A DNA stretch of 64,000 nt from Haemonchus contortus (lineage: Eukaryota > Nematoda > Chromadorea > Rhabditida > Trichostrongylidae): the NCBI GenBank assembly GCA_000469685.2, contig LS997565.1, forward strand, positions 25,847,272-25,911,271. The letters are read 5' to 3'. The notes beneath the pieces are model-generated. The model was not told the DNA's origin and did no database searches. It saw nothing but the letters and a program-made list of their open reading frames with translations. Shown here piece after piece: positions 53,101-63,941 of the stretch; positions within the stretch are counted from its first letter, which is position 1; every line of letters begins with the position of its first letter. Position numbers and translations under genes: made by a program.

Positions 53101-56100
53101 ACCTCTTCTATCCCCTATGTGATCTGTTATTTATTGTTCAACGTTGTCTGCTGCTGCTACTTCATGGTTTATCATGTGGAATGAATATGCTGCAATGTTA
53201 ACAAAGCATGTTTTTCTGGTCCTCTTCCTATGCCAAGTTATTAAAGGTAATTGATTTCCATCAAGTTTTGCCTATTCATATGGAATAAAAAAGGAAATGA
53301 TTCCTCTTTGGACGTTTGTAAGTGAAATATTCATTGCATGCCGTGTGTTCCAACAAATAGGGTTGCTCAGCAACTACAATTCCAGCTACCCATCAATTGT
53401 TGTTTCTGCGTGTGAAATGCATACTTGACATTCCCCCTCCTACTGCTCCCAATATTAAAAATTTCGCCCAAGACAATTTGTTTTTTCACCCCGAGGGATC
53501 TCATAACCTGCAACAAGAAAGCCTGATCAAAGAAAGAGTCCATAATGTAGTTTTAAAGGGTTCAACGAAAGTTCCTTTCCGAACTTGCATGAATTCCATA
53601 CTTTTGCACTCAAAGCAACTGCTTACAAGGATTACACTTGAGCTCCACTCTGGATCGTCCACCCTCATGCCGAAACCCAGGCCCAGCAGCGAAGAAAGAA
53701 AAGAGCTCGCTCGAGGAATCTATTGGGAGCAGCTTACTGCCTGAGAGCAGCATTTTCCCTCCCGACCAGTGACATATCGGTTGGAGAGAGCGAGGCGGTG
53801 GTGATGGGATGCTGCCAGTTCCCCTTCAGTTTGAGCTGTTGAATTTTGTCAAACCCACTGTGATTTGTCTTTCCGAATAGGTCCTACATTTGTATTATAA
53901 AATGAACGCGAACGTCGGTCAAGAAACGCACATGGCAAAATGGCCGTCATGCCGTTGAAGAACAGGACTAAAGGCAGATGCTAGTACCCTGTCTCTCATG
54001 CCATCTACATGGTTCCTTACGATCTTCAGGCACACTGTTTCACAGACATCTACAGCCACACAATCTTTTTGGCTCTTACCATCTATAAGAATCTCTAGAC
54101 CGCATATGGAAATGCAAGGGAAAATGGGATTGAGTGCTATGCTACGTCTTCGTCTTCGAGGGGCGAAATCACTGAGGACGTGCTTCCGAAGTGCTACCTA
54201 TCTCAGATGGCTATTTGGTTACTCGATTACTTGAAGGCGACCAGTGAGTTAGCTGCAGTCATGAAAGAAATAACCTGCTCCACCTTTTTGTCGGTTCTTC
54301 AAACTGCTTGTTGAAGCCCTAGGGTCATCAACTATGAATTGTTTCTATTTTATATTTGTTCATTTTATCTCAATGAATTCGAGGGCGGCTTGCTAGCCCT
54401 TTTGAAGTCAGACATTATCTGCGATCCCGTTACTTTTACCGAATATGGAAAAAGATTTTTTCATTTTCGATGGTGAAATCAATGCTTTGCGTTTGTGAGA
54501 ATAGTCGCTTTTCTAAAAACTAGCCGACACAATGAGTTCGCTTGAGAAATGGATGACCCCCAGCGCTGTCTGCCAAGCCGGCTGGCTAGGGATGCTTCAC
54601 GCGAGTAGCTCCAAGACGGCTCTCGGAAGCCTCGCTCGTCATTCTCAGAAATCCAACAATTTTTGCAAGCGTTCGTGATTTCATTGCAAGTGGGATTGTC
54701 GTTGTTAATCGGATTCCTGGACAGCAATCAGAAAAAGCATCCTCTGCTTGGCCAGATTATGATGTAGCATGATTGCAATTTGGCAATCACATGGCTCGTG
54801 CAAATCTTATCTGGAATATTTTGAGGAACTCACTTTTGCACATTACTGTAGAAAATCGGGCTTTCTGTCAAAAGAGGTATGGGAGGCCCTCAAAAGGCAA
54901 TGAGATTCGCCTGGAAAGAAGAGGATAATGAGAATTCGTGCCGAATTCATATACATATATTACCTCTCTTCCATCAGGATAGTAAATGAGATTTTTTTCT
55001 ACGAGCAGCATTCAATGCGAGTTTCAGGTTTTGTGGTGAAGAAGCAACGACCGAAGGACGTAGTCGATGTGGCAGCACAGCGTTATCGATGGAATTCCGA
55101 CGACTACGAGCTCGCTGCAAGTCATTCTGATCCTCACGGGAGGTGGGTGCGCACAGGCAGCCTTCAGTTCTAGTTGTACATCCAACAGTGTCATGAATTG
55201 AAGGTTGGCGTCGTGGATCCAAGCAAACGCTCGGCCCTATCTTCCGATCCGTCACCCACGAACAACGCTTGACGTTCACGTCAGCGCTGGTCTGTACCAA
55301 ATAGTCGACTTGGTAAGATATTTCCCATCTACTGAATGCAATTTCGCTTAAATAGCTAAAGCACCACTAATGTGTTCCGAGGTTATTGCTCCACTCATAG
55401 GAAACTTTGAAAGTTGGAGAGTCTGCCGCTGACAGCTCATAATCCACCCACTTACAAAGTTTTCTTTAATCGTTTTTACACACCAATTGTGCAAAACCGT
55501 GAGTTGAGAGCTTTCGAGGAACAAATGTGCCCTCACCACATGGTCTGCACTTGATGCCCTATGACGAAGCTATTTTTTAAAACGGTGGTAATCAAATAAG
55601 CCTCGGTTGTCCACTCCCGACAGCTCTCCATGTGCTACGTCGTATTCCCCCGAGAGCGATTGCGCAGCCAAGCAACTCAGGCTGTCCATATTCATTCGCC
55701 CCTCTAAACCTCACTCGCTCTCCACTACCTTACGCATTCGCTCGTTCAGCTGTCCAAAAGTCGTAGCAGTAATCATGAAATGGAAGGGTTGACTGCTGAT
55801 GAGGGATGAGTTTGAGAGTAGCAGTTATCCAAAGGTGTACATGAGCCTCGTCCGTCAGGAAATTCCCATTGCAATCAAAATATCCCCTACGAAATCAGTG
55901 CAAAGCATATCACAATACAAGCGGAACTAGTATATAATAAATTCATTCTCGACTGCTTTTTTTTCGAAGGCCTGAATGAGAAGAGGAGTTCCAGAGTCGA
56001 CGAACTGAATGTGTGTTTATCAGTGGTCATGCTTAAAATTCTAGCAAACTTTTTATGACAAAGGAAAAACCACCCACAGTAGGAAAAGCATCCTGAGGGG

Positions 56101-56462
56101 TCCCAACAAATTAACCAACTAGAGCTCACATATAACGTTATGCATACATGTTCGTGATCGTCATTACTCCAGGAAAAAAACGTTCAGAAAGCCTGAACGG
56201 TTTCTAATTCTTATCATAGGAATCCTAGTGCTACTTTAGCCTACCCTTTCAAGGGTGTTGTAGACTCCAACTGGTCCACACTACGATTTCCCCTATGCAG
56301 TTGGAAAAACTGTTTCGTCGACACTCATGCAAATGCTAGACGTTTGAAGTCAGAGCAAACTACTATGAGAATAGAGAATAGGGTATCACCGAAGTAAGGA
56401 AATCGTAACAGTTTTCATATGGAAGGGATCGTTACCACTTTTTCAATGGATATTCATACATA
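50138..56462. other. No gene recognised
   Basis: More than 6 kb with ORFs of at most 115 codons, overlapping on both strands. No transposon ends, SINE blocks or conserved protein motifs were seen. The longest unexplained stretch of the window. Confidence 0.4.
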
Positions 56463-56983
56463 CTGTAGCGCTGAAAAGTCTTCAGCCAAATGCTTCTTCA
56501 GTTGTTTTTTTAAGTCGTAATTTCTTCTATACTTGATGTAACCGTGCAAACTTTCAATATTGGTAGTATGGGTCAACCCGCAATCTGATCACGTTTGAGA
56601 TATCCCAAAGGGCTTGAACTCAAAGTAACTTGGAAATCAGGATGGTGGTCCTTCTGGAATTTCTTTCCTTTTTCCCATGTCTAAGGTGTACGAGCATTAA
56701 TGCCAAGCAGCGTTAATGCAAAAAACAGTGAAAGAGAAAAATACACATATGGTGCGAATAACTTGAGACGCCGTTAACTTTGTTTTCAGCGAAGTCTACC
56801 ACCACAATAAACACCTTGCTCTGGTTGTGCAAATATTGCTGCTTCGCAGTCAAGTAGTTTTGAATAGTGTGAAATATGCTCTTGTTAAACTTATCAAAAT
56901 TTAGCGAGATTTGCTAGAATAAGAAAAAAGTTATGAATGGAAAAGCGTGAGAGCGTCTGGCCGAAGACTTTTGAGCGCTACTG
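56463..56983. mobile_element. Tc1-like MITE
   Basis: 521 bp flanked by TA on both sides. The left end CTGTAGCGCTGAAAAGTCTT and the right end (reverse complement) CAGTAGCGCTCAAAAGTCTT have two mismatches in 20, and the similarity continues (TCAGCCAAATGC / TCGGCCAGACGC). The CAGT start with an AAAAGTCTT core is the form of Tc1-family termini. There is no transposase inside, so it is non-autonomous. Confidence 0.8.
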
Positions 56984-58552
56984 TATACTTATACATTCAT
57001 TTTTTTCGAAGACATATTGCCATATCCGTTTGGCGATACGTACGAGACGATAATGGTTTTCAATGATACTCGCTAACCGTCGCATAAGTGGGGAAGTCAA
57101 GTAGCAGGTTACCACATTGACTCAAAAACCGAATCGTAGATCTAATGCCGGTCGGCTTTGCTCAACCAGGCCATCCATCCCTTCATACCTTTTTAGAGAA
57201 TGAAGTACATACACAGGAGGAAAATTTAGCTCGTATATTTACCGAACCCCACGTGAGAAAGCTTGACATGAGGTTCAATAAGTATTGCCGAGGACAATCG
57301 AAGCCAGGAAAAACAAAACTTCTCGATCAGTGATAAAACGAGAGTATCACCTGGTTTAGTCGGTTCTGCGTAGACTCCACCCGGCCGACCCCCTCCTTCT
57401 CACATACCCACACAGACACCTCGACTTATTTGAAAATTACTCTGTTAAAGGCTACTCCTGCTTTGAAAACTCAATCCAACACTTCTCAAAATAACAATAA
57501 AGTGGAGCTCAGCGATCAGAGCAGGAGGATGCTTTTCTGTGACGGTGGTTGTTATCATTTCATTTCCTCCCTCCTCTTAGAGATTCAACAGCTTTCCATA
57601 ATCCATGTAGCAATAGAAGGGTACTGACCTAGAAAGGAACCGCGAGGAAGGAAAAGGGAAAAATGTGGAACTTCATCGCTCAAAGAAACCGAATAATTGT
57701 CATTAGCTTTTTATCTATACATTTCGTTGGCACGTTTCCCAAACCTATTATCATGATTTTGACTATCCAAGAGAAAATAGCATACTTTGAGCTCTCTAGC
57801 ACGTGTTTTGCATGGTAGGCATGAAATTTCGCAAGGTAGGCTTTTGCTCACTGAGCACTTACTCATAATTGATGCAATTCTCAAAACTAACGAATTCCTC
57901 CGACGAATCGTTCATTTTAATCGCCAAGTCTTGTTTTGTTAGAATTGAATGTTGTTGGAAACTGGTGCAGCATACCGACAGAGGGAAGGAAAGCGAGAGC
58001 TGGTAACTGTAACGCAATTCGGTTCCCTTTTCTAATTCCTTGTTGGTTTCCGTGACTGAAAACTGACGTGAAAATGAGATATTGACCTTCCTTCATAGAC
58101 GTATCCCTTGTTCTGTCCTTGCCAATGCCGTAAGCACGTAAATGTGGAGCATGAAATTGAAGATTCGTGAGATTATGACACGCACAGAACTGCTCGAAAT
58201 GCCTCGAATGAGATTCTGGGAAGCCACGGAATGCGTTCAACTGGTAGGTAATGGTGTACCTACCTCAACATTTTTCGATGGCCACTGGTGGGATAGGGTT
58301 GAAGTCAGATGGGTATAGCTTCAAGTCATGCTCAAAATCAGATTTTTAAAAGGGGCCCTACTCCTTTCTCAGGCAAGGTCTTTCGAGGTCTTCCCAGTTT
58401 CTCCTGAAAAAACAGGGCTGAATCGAGACTGGGTACGGGAAACCATATAACTTTCTAGCGTTAATTACTTTTCATGCTTGTGGTGGTGTGCCTCATGGGA
58501 TTCTGAGTCCTGATAAGGAATCATTCATTTCTCCTATATTTTTGTGTCAGCG

Positions 58553-58852
58553 GAGATGGTGTAATGGCAAGTGGCGCATTTTACACACGCATGGGCACGG
58601 GTTCGAAACCGGATCAATGTACGCTTAGGGCGACCAAGCCTTCCATCCATCCGGGGATGGTTGATTGGTACCAGCCTCGTCTGGGAGGATAAAAGCACTG
58701 ACTTGTACATCGGTTCGCCACCGCAATTTATTGCATATGCCATGTACACATTCAATACGCCACTACGATCTGAATGGAAGTCGAATGCGTGGGAGCATCA
58801 CTCAGTCGGGATTTATTCACGCCAAAAACTTTATCTTTTATCTTTTTTTTTA
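58553..58852 (+). repeat. tRNA-derived SINE, copy 6 (best plus-strand copy)
   Basis: The A box TGGTGTAATGG lies at 58557-58567 and the B box GGTTCGAAACC at 58600-58610, followed by the family body: CCAAGCCTTCCATCC, CTGACTTGTACATCGGTTCG, CCACTACGATCTGAATGGAA, and the tail ACTTTATCTTTTATCTTTTT. The A-to-B box spacing is 32 bp (58568-58599), as in a tRNA head. This copy shows the orientation of the whole family. Confidence 0.88.
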
Positions 58853-59504
58853 TTTCCATATATGTCGAGGGGCTAAAGCTCAGATAGAACTTCCGAAGCA
58901 CTCCTGGAGGAACATTACGCGAGCTCAAATTCCTTCTTGTTTACTACCCGCGCACAAAAATCACTTGTGCATTGCAAATGTCCTTCCTCAGATTACTCCA
59001 CCAGTTCACTTCAGCCGATTGTGTGGCTGCCTTCCATCTGTCGTTAATATATACATACGATGGATGAGAGGAGTAGTTACAACCGGATTACCAAACTCTC
59101 CCTTACAGGACGAGCATTCGATGAAATAGTTATTAGGATTTTTCGTGCTCTTCAGTAATTCGATGTTTGTGCTCATCAGTTCCATGGGTTTTCCAGCGTG
59201 TGAAATTTTAATCGATGTGAAACGGGTACATTAATGAGTTGAAGCAGCTGATTGGCAGGCAATCCACTGTTTCACTTCGGCTTTTGTTTTTGGAATAAGT
59301 TTTGCTCGATTCCACAAGGGTCATCTGGATGACACTGGCGTTTCATAATCACCAGCAATCATCACAATGAGTTTATCCGAGAACAAGAAAAAAACGTGGA
59401 TCTTCGGGTATAAAAAGCATAGCGAATATTATAGCCCTCACTCTAATACTTACCGAACTATCTACTGATTTTTTTCCATTTGGGGGCTCTCGGTAAGGTA
59501 TGAA

Positions 59505-59825
59505 GAGAGCAACTGGCGTAATGGCAGTCGGCGCACTATCACGCACGTATGGACACTGGTTTGGATCTCGGGTCGATACTCGCTTTGACCAACTAAGCCT
59601 TCCATCTCTCCAGGGTCCGTCAATCAGTGCCATACACGTTCGGTAGGATAAAAGCTCTGACTTGTACATGACCTGCCACCGCAAGTCATTTTATGGGCTA
59701 CATACGCAATCAAAAACTCTTTTGCGATGCTTAATGGAAGTGCACACCGGGACGCATCCCAGCGACAGGGTTGATCGGCGTCTAAAGCTCTGTCGTTTGT
59801 CCTTCGGACAAGCAATAAGGTAAAT
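59505..59825 (+). repeat. tRNA-derived SINE, copy 7
   Basis: The A box TGGCGTAATGG (59514-59524) is a perfect match to the Pol III consensus, while the B box has decayed to GGTTTGGATCT. The body blocks GGATAAAAGCTCTGACTTGT, TGACCTGCCACCGCAAGTCA and CATCCCAGCGACAGGGTTGA match the other copies. It is 650 bp downstream of copy 6 in the same orientation. Confidence 0.8.
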
Positions 59826-60613
59826 CAATCTTCAACTTTGCAGTTGAGTGGCATAACATCGTGGTTTGACTAGCTGTGGCACTAGAGGCGGTCTTAGTTA
59901 CCATTTACATTTTGGCCCCTCATCAAGCAATATCTGGTCTGCGAAAATCGGCTCATACCATTTCATTTGCTCGTGCCACTGCAACGCCCATATTAGATTG
60001 CTATTAGTCACAGGAACTGTGTAAACATTGCTAACTTCTAATTGAGGTTTGGTATTCCTGATTTCCCTGATTTTCCCGGTTGGCGTTGCAAAAACACGCT
60101 ATAAATATGTTAGGATTTTATTTAATCGGAAATTCGTATCCTAATCACATTGCAATCGTTGTCAGTGAGGAACATGCCAAGGAAGTCTCAAACAAACTGC
60201 TAAAGCGGCCGATAGGGGTTTTGATAGCAGGAGGTAAGGAAGGTGACGGATGAATAGGTAAACGTTGTTTGTTGTTGTTGGCATAGTCGATTAGGGTCCA
60301 TAAGGGTATCAGAGACTGCCCAAAACTGATTATATTAATATTCGTAATATTTACTGTTGAAAAACTAAGCAATTATAAAGTTTTGAAGATGGTTTCTGAA
60401 GTAACTTTTCCCCTGCAATTCCCCAATTATCAATCACCACGCTCTATTTTCTGAGACTAAAACTGTCGGAAACAGATTGAAAACAGCTCATAGGCAATTC
60501 CGCAACATCTCGTAATGGGAGTAATAAAAAAAAGACATAAAGTGTAACATCCTCAGCACCGCAGCTATGTATAGCATGCCAAATAATCAGTAGCTTTGAG
60601 TTCTCAAAGCTAC

Positions 60614-60876
60614 CTGTTGTAAAGATGTCGATGGGTCGTTTACGTGGTTCATAATACTCAGATGGATTGAGCCAGGGCGGCAATAGGGAACAGGTGCTAT
60701 TAACACGCTGTTGTTTTCCCTGCTGTTGAGGGTGACAGCGAGCCCTATCGCTGTTGAGCCAAATTCGTCTACAACAGCCGTCTTGAGTCCGGGTATGTGT
60801 TTGAGGCTACTGTTCCATGGGAGAGTTTTACTGCCTAACGGATTTGTAGAACTTCCCATAGGCATATGCCCACTGA
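60614..60876 (-). CDS. Candidate exon, unknown protein
   Basis: Very clean boundaries: acceptor CATTTATTTTTGCAG and donor CAACAG/GTAGCT, 263 nt. One frame is open throughout (87 codons, including LKTAVVDEFGSTAIGLAV); a second is open over the last three quarters and reads more like protein (LLPPWLNPSEYYEPRKRPID). The intron starts with a perfect 11-bp palindrome, GTAGCTTTGAG and its complement (60590-60613). No family is recognised. Confidence 0.3.
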
Positions 60877-61348
60877 CTGCAAAAATAAATGACAGCCAAA
60901 ATCTACCCATGCTGACGATCACACCTCGTTCAATTAGCTCCCAACCATCACTGCTTATGATCACCAACGTGGTATTTCTTCCGAAAACAAATTACTTATT
61001 CGCTCTAGGCAGTCATTTGAGGCATCTGGGGCAAAATTCAATCATCGTTTGGTTAGTCTAAAAATAAAAAGCAAATCAACAGTCCAGGGGGGGGCGAGGG
61101 TAGAATTGGTGAGAAGAAAGTCATCGGTTGTTTTCTCAGGCTGTTTGTTGGCCAGTTATCCATACAATTGCTCGATTTTGAATGAGGTTGTAATGCGTGG
61201 CTCATTAGAAAGGCTCGTTCTGTCAGGAAACCCATCATAACCACCGTTCCAATTATTATGCATGCATAAGAAGGGCTCGACTAACATTCACATCACGCAT
61301 GCGAAGCCTGCAATTCACGGATTATACCGTTCATTATCATGCCTTAAC

Positions 61349-61534
61349 GAAAATAATCTCCTCCAAGCGGAAACCATGATGGGAAACAATGTAATCCCTC
61401 TGAGGAAAAGTCAACAAGGATAAGCCACTGAGTCGAAGGATACTTCCAAAAACTGAAGCGATTGCGACAGCAATGGCTTTTTTGCTGGGATATTCACATG
61501 GGATAGGAGCAAAGCACAAAATTACAGTAGTCAA
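61349..61534 (-). CDS. Candidate exon, unknown protein (pair, second)
   Basis: Bounded by acceptor CCCGTTTTCCCAG and donor TTC/GTTAAG, 186 nt in phase 0, separated by a 64-bp intron from the exon at 61599. Together they make 119 open codons. The peptide includes a moderately hydrophobic stretch AIAVAIASVFGSILRLSGLS. No next exon with a fitting phase was found, and the family is unknown. Confidence 0.35.
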
Positions 61535-61598
61535 CTGGGAAAACGGGGAATAGCGATCAAGGGATGATGGCTAGGACGGGTTAGACATTAATGGATAC

Positions 61599-61769
61599 TT
61601 TGCTAGGACTATCATTTCCAAGAAAAATATCTATGTCATGCGGTGTTGTGTTTGGAAGGTTATGTGGGAAACCACTTCCATTCGATGTGTTCGTAATGTT
61701 GGCAACAATTGGACCCATTTCTGTCTCCTTTATTCGGAATACTAGCCGTTCTGAAGAAGGGCTTGGAAC
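61599..61769 (-). CDS. Candidate exon, unknown protein (pair, first)
   Basis: Bounded by acceptor TATGACTTAG and donor AAA/GTATCC, 171 nt (57 codons, phase 0 to phase 0 if entry is at codon start). The peptide carries N-glycosylation sequons (ANITNTSNGS, LPNTTP), as in an extracellular segment. The plus strand of the same interval is also open (60 codons) and contains PFDVFVMLATIGPIS, faintly like a receptor beta strand, so the strand is not certain. Confidence 0.35.
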
Positions 61770-62736
61770 CTAAGTCATACAAGGAGAGTAGTTTCCCCTG
61801 CTTTCAAGATACGGAAAAAGCGTGATCGAAAGACTGCTGAAGAGAACCGTCTTTTCGTACCGGATGAAACAACCCGGCGTGGTCCCTTGAGTTCTAGTCA
61901 TCTCCAAAATCATAGCTACCTAGCTAACAGGCTTATCATAGCTTGATATTTGTTAACTGCTGTTATATCGCCGCAGTACGCGTTCCGAAAATCTGACAAA
62001 GTTGACGATTTATGGACAGAACTTCAGTCCCGGACGGGACTCGAACCCGTACTTCTCCTTTATGTGCCATAGTCTGGTAGTGAAAGATGAGAAATATGGG
62101 GGGACGGCTTATTCGAGCGAAATCGAAGAGGGATGGTCGATGACTAAATAAGCTGCTTTGACCGCTGGTAGGTACTAAGAGCCTATAGAGATGAGATGGA
62201 CCTCCAGGCGCCCTACATCCCCCACTAATGCACCACTTTGCGCCGCTTTGACCCTGCGAAATGGCTCCTTTGCAGAAGCTATTTTTCATTATGCATAAGG
62301 TCAACTTTCCGCAGCTTATCATTTTTTTCATCCAATTCACCCTCTTCCTTTGAACTTTTCAGCGACTTTGTGCTAGTGCTGAGCAGATGGGTTTGAAGTT
62401 CCGATTAATTCCAATTTGTTACACTTCACCTATTGTTTTATATCTCATCGTAAACACGAACTCTGAGCAGCAATTAGTCGTTTGCAGTGTCCTCAAAAAG
62501 AACTTTGAGGTTTTCGAGAATTAGGGATCATGTCTTGCCCTAGAAACCAACTTGATCTCAGGCTACTTGCATACCCTGCCTTCAATTAACAGGGTACTCG
62601 ATATTGGGTATACTAGTAATGAGCTGTGAAAATTGAATGCTGAGAAGCTTCAAAGGTGCAAATTGTGTGTGGTAGGGCTGGTAACTACGATCTTCGCACA
62701 GGCAATTTGATCTCTTCTTTTCATTGTACTATTTAG

Positions 62737-62891
62737 GATCAACGCAACAACCTGGCCACAGTTTCCGCTTACTTCGATGTTTGGTGGCTTGACGAGTTCC
62801 TTATTTGGAATGCTACCGAGTATGCTGGGATTACGAAAATTTTCGTACCGATGAAGTGGATTTGGAAACCCGAATTTTACATGTACCACAG
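62737..62891 (+). CDS. Cys-loop ligand-gated ion channel, extracellular-domain exon 1 of 2 visible
   Basis: This 155-nt exon is bounded by an acceptor ending ACTATTTAG and the donor AG/GTAAAT. It reads in one frame through 51 codons and leaves in phase 2. The translation carries the classic strand 1 to strand 3 region of the pentameric receptor ligand-binding domain: a VSAYFDVWWLDEFLIWN block (the W-x-D-x-x-L-x-W signature), then YAGITKIFVP, then WIWKPEFYMYH, the counterpart of the WxPD loop-A element. Such receptors are plasma-membrane channels gated by acetylcholine, biogenic amines or other ligands. The nAChR-like WW..D..L.W pattern points to the nicotinic side or to a divergent nematode LGC group, but the ligand cannot be told. 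The signal peptide and earlier exons were not found upstream. Confidence 0.88.
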
Positions 62892-62950
62892 GTAAATCTG
62901 ATTTTTTTCGGCTCAAAGAGCAACGCCCATCAGCACCGAGCTCATTCCAG

Positions 62951-63104
62951 CGTCTATGGACGAGTGCCAGAATACGCTCCCGATGCCCCTGCTGAGATTC
63001 GCTCTGATGGACGAGTTCGTATGTTCGTCTCTATTTCGTCCAAGAGTTTTTGCCCGATCAACTTCAAACGGTTTCCCTTTGACTCGCAGACGTGTTCATT
63101 CTCG
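62951..63104 (+). CDS. Cys-loop ligand-gated ion channel, exon 2 of 2 visible (Cys-loop)
   Basis: The exon follows a 59-nt intron ending CATTCCAG and keeps the reading frame of the preceding exon (codon AG plus C, Ser). It encodes SVYGRVPEYAP, then an IRSDGRVRMFVSISSKS stretch, then the diagnostic Cys-loop CPINFKRFPFDSQTC: two cysteines separated by exactly 13 residues with the invariant FPFD. It leaves in phase 0 at the donor TCG/GTTTGT. The four transmembrane helices expected next are not encoded on this strand before the window end, so the gene is either cut by the window, interrupted by a long intron, or truncated. An antisense gene begins its 3' end only about 50 bp downstream. Confidence 0.9.
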
Positions 63105-63135
63105 GTTTGTTTTCTTCCTTCGAGCACCTAATATA

Positions 63136-63141
63136 TTTATT
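63136..63141 (-). terminator. Poly(A) signal of the antisense glycoprotein gene
   Basis: AATAAA on the minus strand begins nine nucleotides after the TAG stop of the glycoprotein gene. The 3' UTR would therefore be only some 20-30 nt and would end close to the plus-strand receptor exon boundary at 63104. Confidence 0.6.
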
Positions 63142-63150
63142 CAAAAATAT

Positions 63151-63742
63151 CTAAATCACTAACAAAATCAAGATGAGCAAAGAAATGAAGTTTCGGGAAC
63201 AAGGGAGTGAGAGGGACTCCAGAGAAAAGTGTTGGGTAACGTTGTGGCAGCGGACGTCTGACGGGTATTCATCTCCATGGACTGCTACGCTCATTGAGTA
63301 GCAAAGAATTGGGCCACATTTGGTATAATTCGCTCCGTGTTCACAAAAAGTAGCATTGGGGCTCTGTGAACAGATTGCTTGAACCAGATTAATCGTAAAA
63401 CTGCTCTGTGCGTCACTAAGAATCTCCGTAGAGCTCTCCTTATTCTCACAGAAAGGTCCCAGATGTAGCTTGACCTCTCTATTTGTGTAGGCGTCTCCTC
63501 GGCTGAACGTGATGAAGGGGACTGGGAGAGGTTCACTGTCATTACGGGTTCGATTCTCGGTGTGGAAATCGGCAACGACGAGGGGATATGAGGATTTCGA
63601 AGAATTCACGAACGTCGTTTCGATGAGGAAATGCTCGGTGGTTGTAAAATGAATTGGCTTGACCTTTGTGTATTGGTATTGAGCTGCATACACAGCGTCA
63701 GGCGAGAGTGGAAGATGAAATGTGCCATTCGTGGACGCTGTA
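63151..63742 (-). CDS. Secreted or GPI-anchored N-glycosylated protein, last exon
   Basis: This terminal exon of 592 nt follows an acceptor ATTTCAG and reads 196 residues to a TAG stop. Joined in phase to the upstream exon (GG plus T, Gly), the visible protein is 241 residues. It holds seven N-x-S/T sequons (for example NGT, NSS, NRT, NDS, NAT, NYT, NVT) and seven cysteines in its second half, and ends in a hydrophobic tail (NFISLLILILLVI) after a small-residue stretch, typical of a GPI-attachment signal or a tail anchor. The alternating hydrophobic pattern suggests beta-sandwich folds (perhaps fibronectin III-like), but this is inference. I do not recognise the family. AATAAA lies on this strand at 63141-63136, nine bases after the stop. 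Confidence 0.75.
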
Positions 63743-63807
63743 CTGAAATTACGAAAATAACATCATGTAGTGGGAACCTCATCAAGCGTAATATGCCTTT
63801 GGCCTAC

Positions 63808-63941
63808 CCGAACGTTTTCATTCTGGGCTTGCTGTCGTCTTTTGCTAAATTCAGTGCAGATAGGGTGACGAAACCTTCTTCCGTATCCTCGTTGAGCTCC
63901 GTGTCCACCACAAGTTCGAAACCAGATGCGTGTTTTTCGAT
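63808..63941 (-). CDS. Secreted or GPI-anchored N-glycosylated protein, upstream exon
   Basis: This exon is bounded by an acceptor CAAGTTCAG and a donor GG/GTAGGC, 134 nt (44 codons plus 2). A 65-bp intron separates it from the last exon and the phase fits exactly. The peptide begins IEKHASGFELVVDTELNED and is rich in acidic residues and beta-strand-like stretches. The acceptor on its 5' side means earlier exons, including the signal peptide, lie beyond the right edge of the window. Strand choice rests on the two matching splice sites and on the downstream AATAAA; the plus strand shows no comparable structure here. Confidence 0.68.
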
